From Leifsonia sp. Root112D2 (GTDB lineage Bacteria; Actinomycetota; Actinomycetes; Actinomycetales; Microbacteriaceae): a DNA stretch of 64,000 bases. Below the pieces are notes generated by a model. It was not told where the DNA came from and searched no databases. It saw nothing but the letters and a program-made list of their open reading frames with translations. Below, in pieces: positions 41,756 to 50,209 of this stretch. A program made the position numbers and the translations under genes. Every line of letters starts with the position of its first letter. The stretch's first letter is position 1. The stretch spans positions 186,001-250,000 of the forward strand of contig NZ_LMCU01000001.1 of NCBI RefSeq assembly GCF_001424905.1, written 5' to 3'.

Positions 41756-43294
41756 TCAACACATCGGGTCGGATGCCGGAACCGTGCCCGAGACCAGATA
41801 GTGATCGACCGCGTCGTTCACACAGGAGTTCGACTTGTTGTATGCCGTGTGGCCCTCACCCTTGTAGGTGACCAGGTGACCCTTGGAGAGCTCCTTCGCC
41901 AGGTTCTTCGCCCACACATACGGGGTGGCTGGGTCGTTCGTGGTGCCGACCACCAGAATCGGGGGCGTTCCGGGCGCCGTGATGGGGCCGCGCGTTGCAG
42001 TGGTCTTGTCGGGCCAGTTCGCGCATCCGATGTCGCCGTAGCCCATGTACGGGCCGATCACGGGCGCGTCCTTCGACAGTTCGGCGGCCTGGGCGCGCAT
42101 GGTCGCGGGGTTGGCATCGTATGCGTAGTCGAGGCAGTTGATGGCCATGAACGCCTCGGTCGAGTTGTCGCCATAGGTTCCGCTGCTGTCGCGGTTGTTG
42201 TATGCGTCGGCGAGGGTGAACGCAAACGCCGCCTTGCCCTTCATCACGTCGCCGAACATCTGGCTCAGGTACGACCAGGCGGTCGAGTCATAGAGGGGAT
42301 AGATGATGGCCGTGACCAGGGTGTTGGCCCCGAGCTCGCGACCGTCGGCGTTGCGGATGGGGCTGGCGTCGACGGTCTTCAGCAGCCGACCGATCGTCGC
42401 CATGCCTTGATCGACAGAACCGCTGAAGGGGCAGTCCTTGCCCGCCAGGCAGGCTTTCATATAGGCGCGCAGCGCACTTTCGAAGCCCTCGGACTGCACC
42501 TTCGTCACGTCGAAGTTGCTCGCGGCCGGGTCTATCGCGCCGTCGAGCACCATGCGACCGACCTTGCCCGGATACAGCGAGGCGTACGTCGCCCCGAGGT
42601 AGGTACCGTAGGAATAACCGAGGTAGCTCAGCTTCGTGTCGCCGAGAACGGCGCGCAGCAGGTCGAGGTCACGTGCGGCGCTCACGGTGTCCACGTGCTT
42701 CAGCAGGGCGCCGGTGTTCTTCTCGCACGCCAGGCCGAAATCGACGGATGCCTGCTTCTGCTCGGCGATCCAGGCATCCGACCCCCGATCCCCCGGCGTG
42801 ATCGCGTACAGGTAGGTGTCCATCTGCGCCGGCGAGTAACACTTCACCGCCGTCGACGCTCCGACGCCGCGGGGGTCGAAGCCGACGATGTCGTAGCTGG
42901 ACTGCAGGGTCTTGTCTGTGGCGTAATCGAGATTGTTCTTGACGAACTCGACGCCCGACCCGCCCGGGCCACCCGGATTCACCAGCAGGGAGCCGAGCCG
43001 CTTGCCCGTCGCCACGTGACGCACGAGTGCGAGGGAGATCTCGCCGCCGCTGGGGTTCTTCCAGTCCAGTGGCGCCTTCGCCTTCGTGCACTGCATGCCG
43101 CTGCCGCAGGAGGTCCAGCTGAGGATCTGGCCGTAGTACGGCTTCAGGTCGGCCGTCACAGTCTCACCGGTCGGAGCGGAGGTGGCGGAGGTCTTGGGCG
43201 GCATGAACCAGGTGACGCAACCGCTGAGAGTGACGCTGAGTGCGGCGACGAGGGCAACGGCTGCGAGGCGGCCGGCACGGCGACGGCGGCTCAC
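41756..43294 (-). CDS. Secreted lipoprotein peptidase, TAP-like alpha/beta hydrolase
   Basis: 512 residues. A lipoprotein signal ends in the lipobox LSGC (near residue 26). The nucleophile Ser is in GYSYGTYLG, and the C-terminal TAP-like domain holds the catalytic Asp and His (GTTNDPATPYVWA and GEGHTAY). The family contains tripeptidyl aminopeptidases of actinobacteria, acting outside the membrane. The ATG overlaps the holB stop as ATGA, so it is the tail of the topA-tmk-holB operon. Confidence 0.92.
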   Translation of the reverse strand: MSRRRRAGRLAAVALVAALSVTLSGCVTWFMPPKTSATSAPTGETVTADLKPYYGQILSWTSCGSGMQCTKAKAPLDWKNPSGGEISLALVRHVATGKRLGSLLVNPGGPGGSGVEFVKNNLDYATDKTLQSSYDIVGFDPRGVGASTAVKCYSPAQMDTYLYAITPGDRGSDAWIAEQKQASVDFGLACEKNTGALLKHVDTVSAARDLDLLRAVLGDTKLSYLGYSYGTYLGATYASLYPGKVGRMVLDGAIDPAASNFDVTKVQSEGFESALRAYMKACLAGKDCPFSGSVDQGMATIGRLLKTVDASPIRNADGRELGANTLVTAIIYPLYDSTAWSYLSQMFGDVMKGKAAFAFTLADAYNNRDSSGTYGDNSTEAFMAINCLDYAYDANPATMRAQAAELSKDAPVIGPYMGYGDIGCANWPDKTTATRGPITAPGTPPILVVGTTNDPATPYVWAKNLAKELSKGHLVTYKGEGHTAYNKSNSCVNDAVDHYLVSGTVPASDPMC

Positions 43295-44481
43295 GCAATC
43301 TCCCGTCGCGCGAGAGGCTGGCTCACGCCGCCACGCCCGGCGCTGCCGGCACGAACGACACCCACGAGCATCGCCTCGAGGGCGAGGGCCGGGGCCACAT
43401 TCGAGCCGATGCGGGCGCGGGCTGTGGCGATGGCATCCATGACCGCAAGCGTAGAAGCGGCACTGGTGTGCCGGCTGAGAGCCTCGAGTTGCTCTGCGAG
43501 TTCGAGGTTGACCAGTTCGCTGCCGCTGCCAAGCTGCAGCATGACGACGTCGCGATAGAGCGAGAGCAGGTCGACGAGAATACGGTCGATGCCGTCGCGC
43601 AGGCTGCGGGTGGCTCGCCGTTTCTGGTCTTCCTCGAGCTGGCGCAGCTGGGAGCGCAGGGCCGGCGGCAGTGTCGCGCCGGGCTCCACGCCGAGGGATC
43701 GCAGCGTGCTCTCGCGCTCCTCGGCATCGAGCTGTTCTGTGATGGCCTTGCCGTCTGCTCCGGCGATCTCCACGAGCCGCGCCGCTCCCATGACGGCGCC
43801 CGAGACCCCGCGGATGTCGAGGGCCAGTTGCAGCGTCTCCTGCCGTCGTTCACGTGCCTCGGCGTTCGTGGCCAGTCGGCGGGCCATGCCCACGTGGCTC
43901 TGCGCGTGCCTGGCCGCCCGCTCGGCGAGCGCGGCATCCACCCCGTCGCGGCGCTCGATGAGGCCGGCGACCTCGGCGACGCTGGGCACGCGCAGGCGCA
44001 CGGTGCGCACGCGCGAACGGATGGTGGGCAGCATGTCGGCCTCGCTGGGAGCGCACAGGATCCAGACGGTGCGCTCGGGCGGTTCTTCGAGCTCTTTCAA
44101 TAGAAAGTTGGATGTCTGCTCGGTCATGCGATCGGCGTCTTCGACGACAATCACCCGGTAGCGGCCGACGGAGGGCGAATAGTGCGAGCGCTGCACCATC
44201 TGGCGCACGTCGTCGCGCTTGATGATCACGCCGGTGGTGGTGAGAACGTTGAGATCGGGGTGGGTGCGCGCCTCGACCTGGCGGTAGGCGGCCTCGTCGC
44301 CTTGCGGAGTGCCGGGGGCCAGCAGCGCCGTCGCGAAGGCGAAGGCGAGATTGGAGCGGCCCGAGCCCGGCGGGCCGGTGATGAGCCAGGAATGCGTCAT
44401 GGCACCCGGGTGGTCTGCGGCGGCCGACTGGAACAGCGCAATCGCCTCAGACTGGCCGGTGAGGTCGTCCCAGATCGCCAT
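43291..44481 (-). CDS. holB: DNA polymerase III delta-prime subunit
   Basis: 396 residues. The AAA+ core covers about 1-210, with P-loop ITGPPGSGRSNLAFA and the SRC-like sensor segment where PTIRSRVRTVRLR appears. The P-loop has Arg-Ser instead of Lys-Ser/Thr, as is common for delta-prime, which does not hydrolyse ATP. It loads the sliding clamp. The 148-bp gap upstream to tmk is filled by a hairpin repeat. Confidence 0.93.
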   Translation of the reverse strand: MAIWDDLTGQSEAIALFQSAAADHPGAMTHSWLITGPPGSGRSNLAFAFATALLAPGTPQGDEAAYRQVEARTHPDLNVLTTTGVIIKRDDVRQMVQRSHYSPSVGRYRVIVVEDADRMTEQTSNFLLKELEEPPERTVWILCAPSEADMLPTIRSRVRTVRLRVPSVAEVAGLIERRDGVDAALAERAARHAQSHVGMARRLATNAEARERRQETLQLALDIRGVSGAVMGAARLVEIAGADGKAITEQLDAEERESTLRSLGVEPGATLPPALRSQLRQLEEDQKRRATRSLRDGIDRILVDLLSLYRDVVMLQLGSGSELVNLELAEQLEALSRHTSAASTLAVMDAIATARARIGSNVAPALALEAMLVGVVRAGSAGRGGVSQPLARREIA

Positions 44482-44525
44482 GAGATAAGGGTACCGTGCG
44501 GTGGAGACAGCGGATGCCGTCGTAC

Positions 44526-44623
44526 GCAGGTTGAGGAGCCTCGCGAAGCCGGCGTCTCGAAACCAGCCGCGCGACGCTGGGTTCGAGACGAGGCCTCCTT
44601 CGTTGACCTCTCCTCAACCAGCG
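44526..44623. repeat. GGTTGAGGA/CTCGAAACC hairpin repeat, copy 2
   Basis: 98 bp with outer arms GCAGGTTGAGGAG and CTCCTCAACCAGC, and inner GTCTCGAAACC paired imperfectly with GGTTCGAGAC. It lies between tmk and holB inside a presumed operon, so it may reduce holB expression or stabilise the upstream message. Confidence 0.88.
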
Positions 44624-44629
44624 GGAGGG

Positions 44630-45295
44630 CTAGAGCAGGGGCTCGATGCGGGCGCGGATGGCCGCGGCGATCTCGGCGACCGGCGCCGCGGCATCCAGCA
44701 CGAGAAAGCGCTCGGGCTCGGCCGCGGCCAGGTCGAGATACGCGGCTCGAACACGTGCGTGAAACTCGCTCTTCTCGGCCTCGAGCCGGTCGTATCGGGT
44801 GCGCGCGGCATCCAGTCGGGCGCGCGCGACGGTCTCGTCGAGGTCGAGCAGAATCGTCACATCGGGCAGCAGCCCTTCGGCGGCCCACAATGACAGATTG
44901 CGAATCTCGTCGGCGTCAAGCACACGGCCGACGCCCTGATACGCCACAGACGAGTCGAGGTAGCGATCCTGGATCACGACCTCGCCGCGCTCGAGGGCCG
45001 GTCGCACCGCCGTGGCGATGTGGTGCGCGCGATCGGCGGCGTAGAGCAGCGCCTCGGCACGCGGTGCGATGTGCCCGCGGTGGTGCAGCACTATCTCGCG
45101 AACCGCGTCGCCGACATCGGTGCCACCGGGTTCGCGGGTACGCATCACGGTGCGTGCACGTTCGCGCAACCACTCGGCGAGCAGCTCGGCCTGGGTCGAC
45201 TTGCCCGACCCGTCGCCGCCCTCGAGCGTGATGAAGATGCCGGATGTCGCGGCGCGAGCCCCCGGGGCGCTCACCACGCCCGTGCTCTCGCTCAC
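44630..45295 (-). CDS. tmk: Thymidylate kinase
   Basis: 221 residues. P-loop LEGGDGSGKSTQ, the DRY-type motif IQDRYLDSSVAYQG and TREPGGTD are present. It phosphorylates dTMP to dTDP. A short N-terminal extension (about 17 residues) precedes the core. It overlaps topA by ATGA. Confidence 0.95.
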   Translation of the reverse strand: MSESTGVVSAPGARAATSGIFITLEGGDGSGKSTQAELLAEWLRERARTVMRTREPGGTDVGDAVREIVLHHRGHIAPRAEALLYAADRAHHIATAVRPALERGEVVIQDRYLDSSVAYQGVGRVLDADEIRNLSLWAAEGLLPDVTILLDLDETVARARLDAARTRYDRLEAEKSEFHARVRAAYLDLAAAEPERFLVLDAAAPVAEIAAAIRARIEPLL

Positions 45296-48231
45296 TTCTT
45301 CGGTGCTGCCGTGCGCGCCGTGGCCTTCGCCGCGGGCTTCTTCGCTGCCGGTTTCTTTGCTGCCGGTTTCTTCGCGGCGGCCTTCTTGGCCGGGGCCTTC
45401 TTCGCTGGGGCCTTCTTCTTGGGCGCAGGGCCCTTGGCGCGCTTGTCGGCCAGCAGCTGCACGGCGCGATCGAAGTCGACTTCCTCCACCGATTCGCTCT
45501 TGGGGATCGTCGCGTTCGTGACACCATCGGTCACGTACGGGCCGAATCGGCCGTCTTTGACCCGAATCGGCTTGCCGCTTTCCGGATCCTCCGCGAATTC
45601 CTTGAGGGCACTCGAGGCACGGCGTGCACCGTATTTCGGCTGCGCATACAGCTCGAGTGCGCCGGCGAGATCGATGCCGAAGATGTCATCTTCGCTCGTG
45701 AGCGAACGCGTGTCCGCACCCTTCTTCAGGTACGGCCCGTAACGCCCGTTCTGCGCGAGAATCTCCTCACCGGACTCGGGGTCGGCCCCGACCACGCGGG
45801 GCAGGTCGAGCAGCCTGAGCGCGGTGTCGAGATCGATGGCGGCGAGATCCATCGACTTGAAGAGCGACGCGGTGCGCGGCTTGACCGCGGCGGCCTTTTT
45901 GGCGGCGGTCTTCTTCGCGGGTTTCTTCGCCGTCGTCGGGGCGGATGCCTCGGCGGCGGTTTCGAGGAGCTCGCCGGTTTTCGGGTCGGCGGGTGGAGTG
46001 TCGTCTGCTGGTTTCGAGACGGCGGCTCCGCGCGCCTCCTCAACCAGCGGTTCGGGCTCGGGGTCGAGCTCGGTCACGTAGGGGCCGAAGCGGCCGTCTT
46101 TGGCGACGATGTTCTTGCCGTTCGCCGGGTTCACCCCGATGATGCGGTCGGTGACCACAGGAGCATCGATGAGCTCGTGTGCCTTCGCGGCGGTGAGCTC
46201 ATCGGGGGCGAGTCCCTCGGGAATGTTGACGCGGCGAGGCGTCGCATCCGGATTCTCGGCGCCGGGGTCTGCCGAAGCGGCAACCTCGAGGTAGGGCCCG
46301 TATTTGCCGATGCGCAGGGTGATCTCGTCGTCGATGCGAATGGAGTTGATGATGCGCGCGTCGATGTCGCCGAGATTGTCGACCACCTGGCGCAGCCCGC
46401 GATGCTTGTCGCTGCCGAAGTAGAAGCTGTTCAGCCAGTCGATGCGGGCGGCCTCACCGCCGGCGATGCGGTCGAGGTCGTTCTCCATCTCTGCCGTGAA
46501 GTCGTATTCGACGAGGTCGCCGAAGTAGTCCTCGAGCAGGCGTACCACCGAGAAGGCGATCCAGTTCGGTACGAGGGCCTGACCACGAGGCGTCACGTAA
46601 CCGCGGTCGACGATGGTGGAAAGAATGGAGGCATAGGTCGACGGGCGGCCGACCCCCAGCTCTTCGAGCGTCTTGACGAGGCTGGCCTCCGTGTAGCGCG
46701 GCGGCGGCGTGGTCTCGTGGCCCTTGGCCTCGATCTCGTCGACGGCGAGCGCCTGCCCTTCCTTCAGCGGCGGCAGCTTGGCCTCGCTCGGCTCGGCCTG
46801 ACCGTTGCGCTCCTCGTCGCGGCCCTCTTCATAGGCGTGCAGAAAGCCGCGGAACGTGATGACCGTGCCGCTGGCGGAGAATTCGGCGACCCGGCCGGCC
46901 ACCTCGCCCTCGGTCACGCGGGCTTCGATGGTGACGGATGCCGTCTGCCCCTTCGCGTCCGCCATCTGCGAGGCGACGGTGCGCTTCCAGATCAGTTCGT
47001 ACAGCTTGAAGTCGTTGCCGTGCAGGCGGGATGCCAGCTCAGCAGGGGTGCGGAACGTCTCACCGGACGGGCGGATTGCCTCGTGCGCCTCCTGCGCGCT
47101 CTTGCTCTTGCCGGTGTAGACACGCGGCTTCTCGGGCACCGTGTCTGCGCCGTAGAGAGTGGCGGCCTGCGAACGCGCCGCGTTCGTGGCCTGCTGCGAC
47201 AGCGACGGCGAGTCGGTACGCATATAGGTGATGTAGCCGTTTTCATACAGCGACTGCGCAACGCTCATGGTCTGCCTGGCTGAGAAACGCAGCTTGCGCG
47301 CGGCCTCCTGCTGCAGCGTGGATGTCGTGAACGGCGCCGCCGGACGGCGGGAATACGGCTTCGACTCCACCTTGGAGACGGCGATCGTCGAACTCGACTG
47401 CTCGATGCCGGCGGCGAGTGCCCGCACGGTGGGCTCGTCGAGGGTGACGGCGTCGCTCTTGAGCGCGCCGCGGTCGTCGAAGTCACGCCCGCTGGCGACG
47501 CGCTTGCCGTCGAGACGCACGAGGCGGGACTCGAAGACGGATGCGTCGGCGCTGGCCGCGGAGGCGGCATCCGGCGCGGTGGTGTCGCTTCGCGTGGCGA
47601 GTCGGGCGGTCAGGTCCCAGTACCCGGCCGCGATGAAGGCGAGCCGCTCGCGTTCACGGTCGACGACGAGTCGGGTGGCGGCGGACTGCACGCGGCCGGC
47701 GGAGAGGCCGGGGCCGACCTTGCGCCACAGCACGGGCGAGACCTCGAAGCCGTAAAGGCGGTCGAGGATGCGACGCGTCTCCTGCGCGTCGACGAGTGCG
47801 GTGTCGATGTCGCGGGTGCTCTCGCGGGCCGCCTGGATGGCCTCGCGGGTGATCTCGTGGAAGACCATGCGCTTGACGGGAACGGTGGGCTTGAGAACCT
47901 CGATGAGGTGCCAGGCGATGGCCTCGCCTTCGCGGTCCTCATCAGTGGCGAGCAGGAGTTCGTCGGCGTTCTTGAGCGCCCTCTTGAGGTCGGCGACCGT
48001 CTTCTTTTTCTGGTCGGAGACGACGTAGTAGGGCTCGAAGTCATTGTCGACGTCGACAGAGAACTTGCCCAGGCCGCCCTTTTTGAGCTCGGGCGGCAGG
48101 TTTTTGGGTTCGATGAGGTCACGAATGTGTCCAACGGAGGCCATGACTTCATAGCCGTCGCCGAGATACTGCGCGATGGATTTGACCTTCGTCGGCGACT
48201 CGACGATGACCAGTTTTTTCGTGTCTGGCAC
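45292..48231 (-). CDS. topA: DNA topoisomerase I
   Basis: 979 residues. The Toprim domain starts LVIVESPTKVKSIAQYLG with the acidic DEDREGEAIAWHL motif. The active-site Tyr is in YITYMRTDSPSLS. Four or so C-terminal GRFGPYV-type modules follow, and a Lys/Ala/Pro-rich tail (KKAPAKKA repeats) ends the protein, as in other actinobacteria. Odd: the linker LVEEARGAAVSKPA between two modules is the exact translation of a dispersed hairpin repeat (46008-46049). The gene leads the operon with tmk, holB and the peptidase. Confidence 0.97.
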   Translation of the reverse strand: MPDTKKLVIVESPTKVKSIAQYLGDGYEVMASVGHIRDLIEPKNLPPELKKGGLGKFSVDVDNDFEPYYVVSDQKKKTVADLKRALKNADELLLATDEDREGEAIAWHLIEVLKPTVPVKRMVFHEITREAIQAARESTRDIDTALVDAQETRRILDRLYGFEVSPVLWRKVGPGLSAGRVQSAATRLVVDRERERLAFIAAGYWDLTARLATRSDTTAPDAASAASADASVFESRLVRLDGKRVASGRDFDDRGALKSDAVTLDEPTVRALAAGIEQSSSTIAVSKVESKPYSRRPAAPFTTSTLQQEAARKLRFSARQTMSVAQSLYENGYITYMRTDSPSLSQQATNAARSQAATLYGADTVPEKPRVYTGKSKSAQEAHEAIRPSGETFRTPAELASRLHGNDFKLYELIWKRTVASQMADAKGQTASVTIEARVTEGEVAGRVAEFSASGTVITFRGFLHAYEEGRDEERNGQAEPSEAKLPPLKEGQALAVDEIEAKGHETTPPPRYTEASLVKTLEELGVGRPSTYASILSTIVDRGYVTPRGQALVPNWIAFSVVRLLEDYFGDLVEYDFTAEMENDLDRIAGGEAARIDWLNSFYFGSDKHRGLRQVVDNLGDIDARIINSIRIDDEITLRIGKYGPYLEVAASADPGAENPDATPRRVNIPEGLAPDELTAAKAHELIDAPVVTDRIIGVNPANGKNIVAKDGRFGPYVTELDPEPEPLVEEARGAAVSKPADDTPPADPKTGELLETAAEASAPTTAKKPAKKTAAKKAAAVKPRTASLFKSMDLAAIDLDTALRLLDLPRVVGADPESGEEILAQNGRYGPYLKKGADTRSLTSEDDIFGIDLAGALELYAQPKYGARRASSALKEFAEDPESGKPIRVKDGRFGPYVTDGVTNATIPKSESVEEVDFDRAVQLLADKRAKGPAPKKKAPAKKAPAKKAAAKKPAAKKPAAKKPAAKATARTAAPKK
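46008..46049. repeat. Half hairpin repeat translated within topA
   Basis: 42 bp, CTGGTTTCGAGAC to CCTCAACCAG, equal to the right half of the dispersed hairpin repeats. Its length is a multiple of three and keeps the topA frame. Confidence 0.75.
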
Positions 48232-48453
48232 CTGACTCCTTGACTCGTACAGATTTGCGGATGCCGCCGCCTATGGATTCCGGCGTGCCCCCGACGCCTC
48301 ATCCCGACTCTGCGGATAGGGCGACGCCGCCCATCAGGCACACCATACACACCAATACCGGCACTGTGCCTAATTAAGGAGTCGAGCCGTTCGTCGCCAA
48401 TGCTTCGCGCGACACCCCTTGAACTCTCGGCCGCGATGAGGAGAATGAGCCTT

Positions 48454-48696
48454 ATGGACACTTCAACTGCGAGCTACACGGCGAAACTGACCGACGGACC
48501 GCTGGAGGGCAAGACGATCAGAACAGAGTTCCTGGATTCCGGCGACCCCCGCCCACGTATTGAGATTCCTGCGGAGGGCGGCGGCAAGCGCTATCTCTAT
48601 GCCCGTGCCGGTGGGGTGGAGTACGCGTCGGAGGATTCCCGCAGCGACCGGCCGAGCGCCGTCGACTACCGGTACCTCGAGGCGCTGTTCGACTGA
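48454..48696 (+). CDS. Small hypothetical protein
   Basis: 80 residues starting MDTSTASYTAKLTDGPLEGKTI. It is hydrophilic, with mixed charges and a predicted small beta fold; no membrane segment. GAGGAG lies 10 bases upstream of the ATG, and an in-frame ATG at 48445 is an alternative. It diverges from topA. I do not recognise it. Codon use resembles its neighbours. Confidence 0.65.
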   Translation: MDTSTASYTAKLTDGPLEGKTIRTEFLDSGDPRPRIEIPAEGGGKRYLYARAGGVEYASEDSRSDRPSAVDYRYLEALFD

Positions 48697-48712
48697 GTCA
48701 ACCTCCGGCCGT

Positions 48713-48814
48713 TCCATTCAGCGCTGGGCTCCGTTCAGTGCTGGGCTCCGTTCAGTGCTGGGCTCCCGTGGGCCCTGTACTCCGTTCAGCTCTGGGCTCC
48801 TTTCAGCCTTGGGC
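48713..48814. repeat. Tandem array of six 17-bp units
   Basis: Units begin at 48713, 48730, 48747, 48764, 48781 and 48798, consensus TCCGTTCAGTGCTGGGC. The fourth is strongly diverged but keeps the spacing. The last unit covers the stop codon of the TadE-like gene ending at 48803. Confidence 0.9.
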
Positions 48815-49240
48815 GCTGCCCGGCGGCCCCGCTCGCGCGAAGACGACGATGTCGAAGCCGAGATAGCGGGCGCCCGCCGAGACCGTCGCCACAGAACCGT
48901 CGAGCTCGCAGCGCCGCAGGGCTGCGCCGTTGAGTTGTGCGGCGACATCCGCTGATTCGCAGGGAAACCCGGCGATCGCCCCGGACACCGTGTTCGCGGC
49001 CGCGAGCGCCGCCGCGTCGGCCGCGCCCGTCACCCGTTGCTTCACCGTGAGCGCCTGCGAAAGGGGCACAAGCATCATCGTCAGTGCGAAGACGGATGCG
49101 ATGACCCCGACCGCGAGCAACGACCCGGAGCCCGATTCCCCGGCCCGAGCCTGCGCTTCCCAGGCCTGCGTTCCCCGGCGACGCGATCCCCGAGCCTCCG
49201 CTCCCTGAGCGTGCCAAAGGGAGCGCCGCCACCTCGCCAT
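48803..49240 (-). CDS. Rv3654c-type TadE-like pilus/secretion protein
   Basis: 145 residues. A basic N-terminus is followed by SGSGSLLAVGVIASVFALTMMLVPLSQAL, a class III-like membrane segment, and AADAAALAAANTVSG, the typical minor-pilin helix. Two Cys near the C terminus may form a disulfide. It matches the helicase/secretion-neighbourhood TadE-like family found at this locus in actinobacteria. Its ATG shares one base with the upstream TadE stop (TGATG). Confidence 0.8.
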   Translation of the reverse strand: MARWRRSLWHAQGAEARGSRRRGTQAWEAQARAGESGSGSLLAVGVIASVFALTMMLVPLSQALTVKQRVTGAADAAALAAANTVSGAIAGFPCESADVAAQLNGAALRRCELDGSVATVSAGARYLGFDIVVFARAGPPGSAQG

Positions 49241-49692
49241 CACCGACCTCCCTCGAGTGCGCATCCGCGAGCCGCCACCGTGAACCCCACAGAGGCCGCG
49301 GGGCCGAACGCCGCGGCTGATGTCAGCCGCACGCACACGAATTCCCCACTGTTCTCGGTGCTCATGCGCGCCGTGCCCACGCCCTGATGCACCCGGGCGG
49401 CGGCCACCACCGTACTGTCTCCGCGCGCAAGGGACCGGGCGGCGTCCGCGGCGGCATCCGTCAGTCGCAGCTGCTGCCCCACGATCTGCACGCCGCCGAG
49501 GCACACGGCGAGCACGAGAAGCACGGCCGGCACGACCGCGGCGAACTCCGCCGTGACGCTGCCGTGGTCCGCCGAATTGCCCGGCCGCCATCGTGCCGAC
49601 GATCGGCCGTGCCGCAGTCGCTGCTGCGGTCGCGGCTGCGACTGCAGCAGCGACTGCGGCACGGGCAGCTCAGCCTGCCGTCGTGAGCGCAC
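49240..49692 (-). CDS. TadE-family minor pilin
   Basis: 150 residues from a GTG inside the end of the DUF4244 gene; no later start exists in frame before the conserved part. The TadE motif is GSVTAEFAAVVPAVLLVLAVCLGG, with the Glu needed for processing or assembly, followed by DAAADAARSLARGD. The first 45 residues are low complexity because they are encoded by a 58-bp hairpin (49607-49664). It would be a minor component of the Flp pilus or secretion apparatus. Confidence 0.8.
   Translation of the reverse strand: MRSRRQAELPVPQSLLQSQPRPQQRLRHGRSSARWRPGNSADHGSVTAEFAAVVPAVLLVLAVCLGGVQIVGQQLRLTDAAADAARSLARGDSTVVAAARVHQGVGTARMSTENSGEFVCVRLTSAAAFGPAASVGFTVAARGCALEGGR
49607..49664. repeat. Perfect 20-bp inverted repeat in the tadE 5' coding region
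   Basis: Arms 49607-49626 and 49645-49664 are perfectly complementary, with an 18-base loop. It starts 6 bases past the DUF4244 stop codon in the transcript. Confidence 0.85.
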
Positions 49693-49948
49693 GGCGGATC
49701 AGATCGGTCAGGATGCCGCGCACCTCGTCGCCGCGCAGGATGACGACGAGCAGGCCAGCAAAGCCGACGGCGGCCATGGTGGCCACCGCATATTCGGCGG
49801 TTGCCGCTCCCTCCTCATCGCCCAGGCGCGATCGGGTGCGCTCCGCAAGCGCCGTCACGGAGCGTCGCCACCGCGGTGTGCCGTGTGGAGCAGCGGCCGA
49901 GCAAGCACCTGAAGTGTGCGTGCCGCCAGAATTCGTGAGTGTGTGCAT
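49670..49948 (-). CDS. DUF4244 Flp-type pilin
   Basis: 92 residues. The core GAATAEYAVATMAAVGFAGLLVVIL is a type IVb prepilin-like cleavage and membrane segment with the Glu-Tyr pair after the Gly-containing site. This family is the presumed major pilin of actinobacterial tad loci. The ATG at 49948 was chosen over a longer reading because GAAGG lies about 8 bases upstream. The 261-bp gap upstream to the tadBC gene holds no gene, only CTCCCGCAGCCCG direct repeats and a possible promoter. Confidence 0.82.
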   Translation of the reverse strand: MHTLTNSGGTHTSGACSAAAPHGTPRWRRSVTALAERTRSRLGDEEGAATAEYAVATMAAVGFAGLLVVILRGDEVRGILTDLIRRALTTAG

Positions 49949-50209
49949 GACCTGCCTTCTCTCGGGAAGCCCTCGGCGGGATCCCTGTCTGTGTGTCTTT
50001 CGAGCCCGACATCCGGGTTTCGGTTTGTGGTTCAATCGTGGGCGGTGGAGAGCACGGGTGGGCGGCCATTACCCTGATCGGTGGACTTCTTCGACGTCGG
50101 GCCGTCGGTGCAGGAGTGGCGCCTCGCCGAGCGGCTATTGACTGACACCCCTCACCCGCAGCCCGCCTCCCGCAGCCCGCAGCGCGTCTCCCGCAGCCCG
50201 GCGCCGCGC

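Noticed and set aside
40997..43558. An 853-residue plus-strand open frame
   Set aside because: It is antisense to the TetR, lipoprotein peptidase and holB genes, which have clear family motifs. Its residues are the Arg/Gly/His-rich mix produced by reading GC-rich genes backwards.
45244..47283. A 679-residue plus-strand open frame
   Set aside because: Antisense to topA; explained by third-position GC bias.
50161..50200. CTCCCGCAGCCCG direct repeats as operators
   Set aside because: They are simple GC-rich sequence just past the end of the tadBC gene and not near a plausible promoter.
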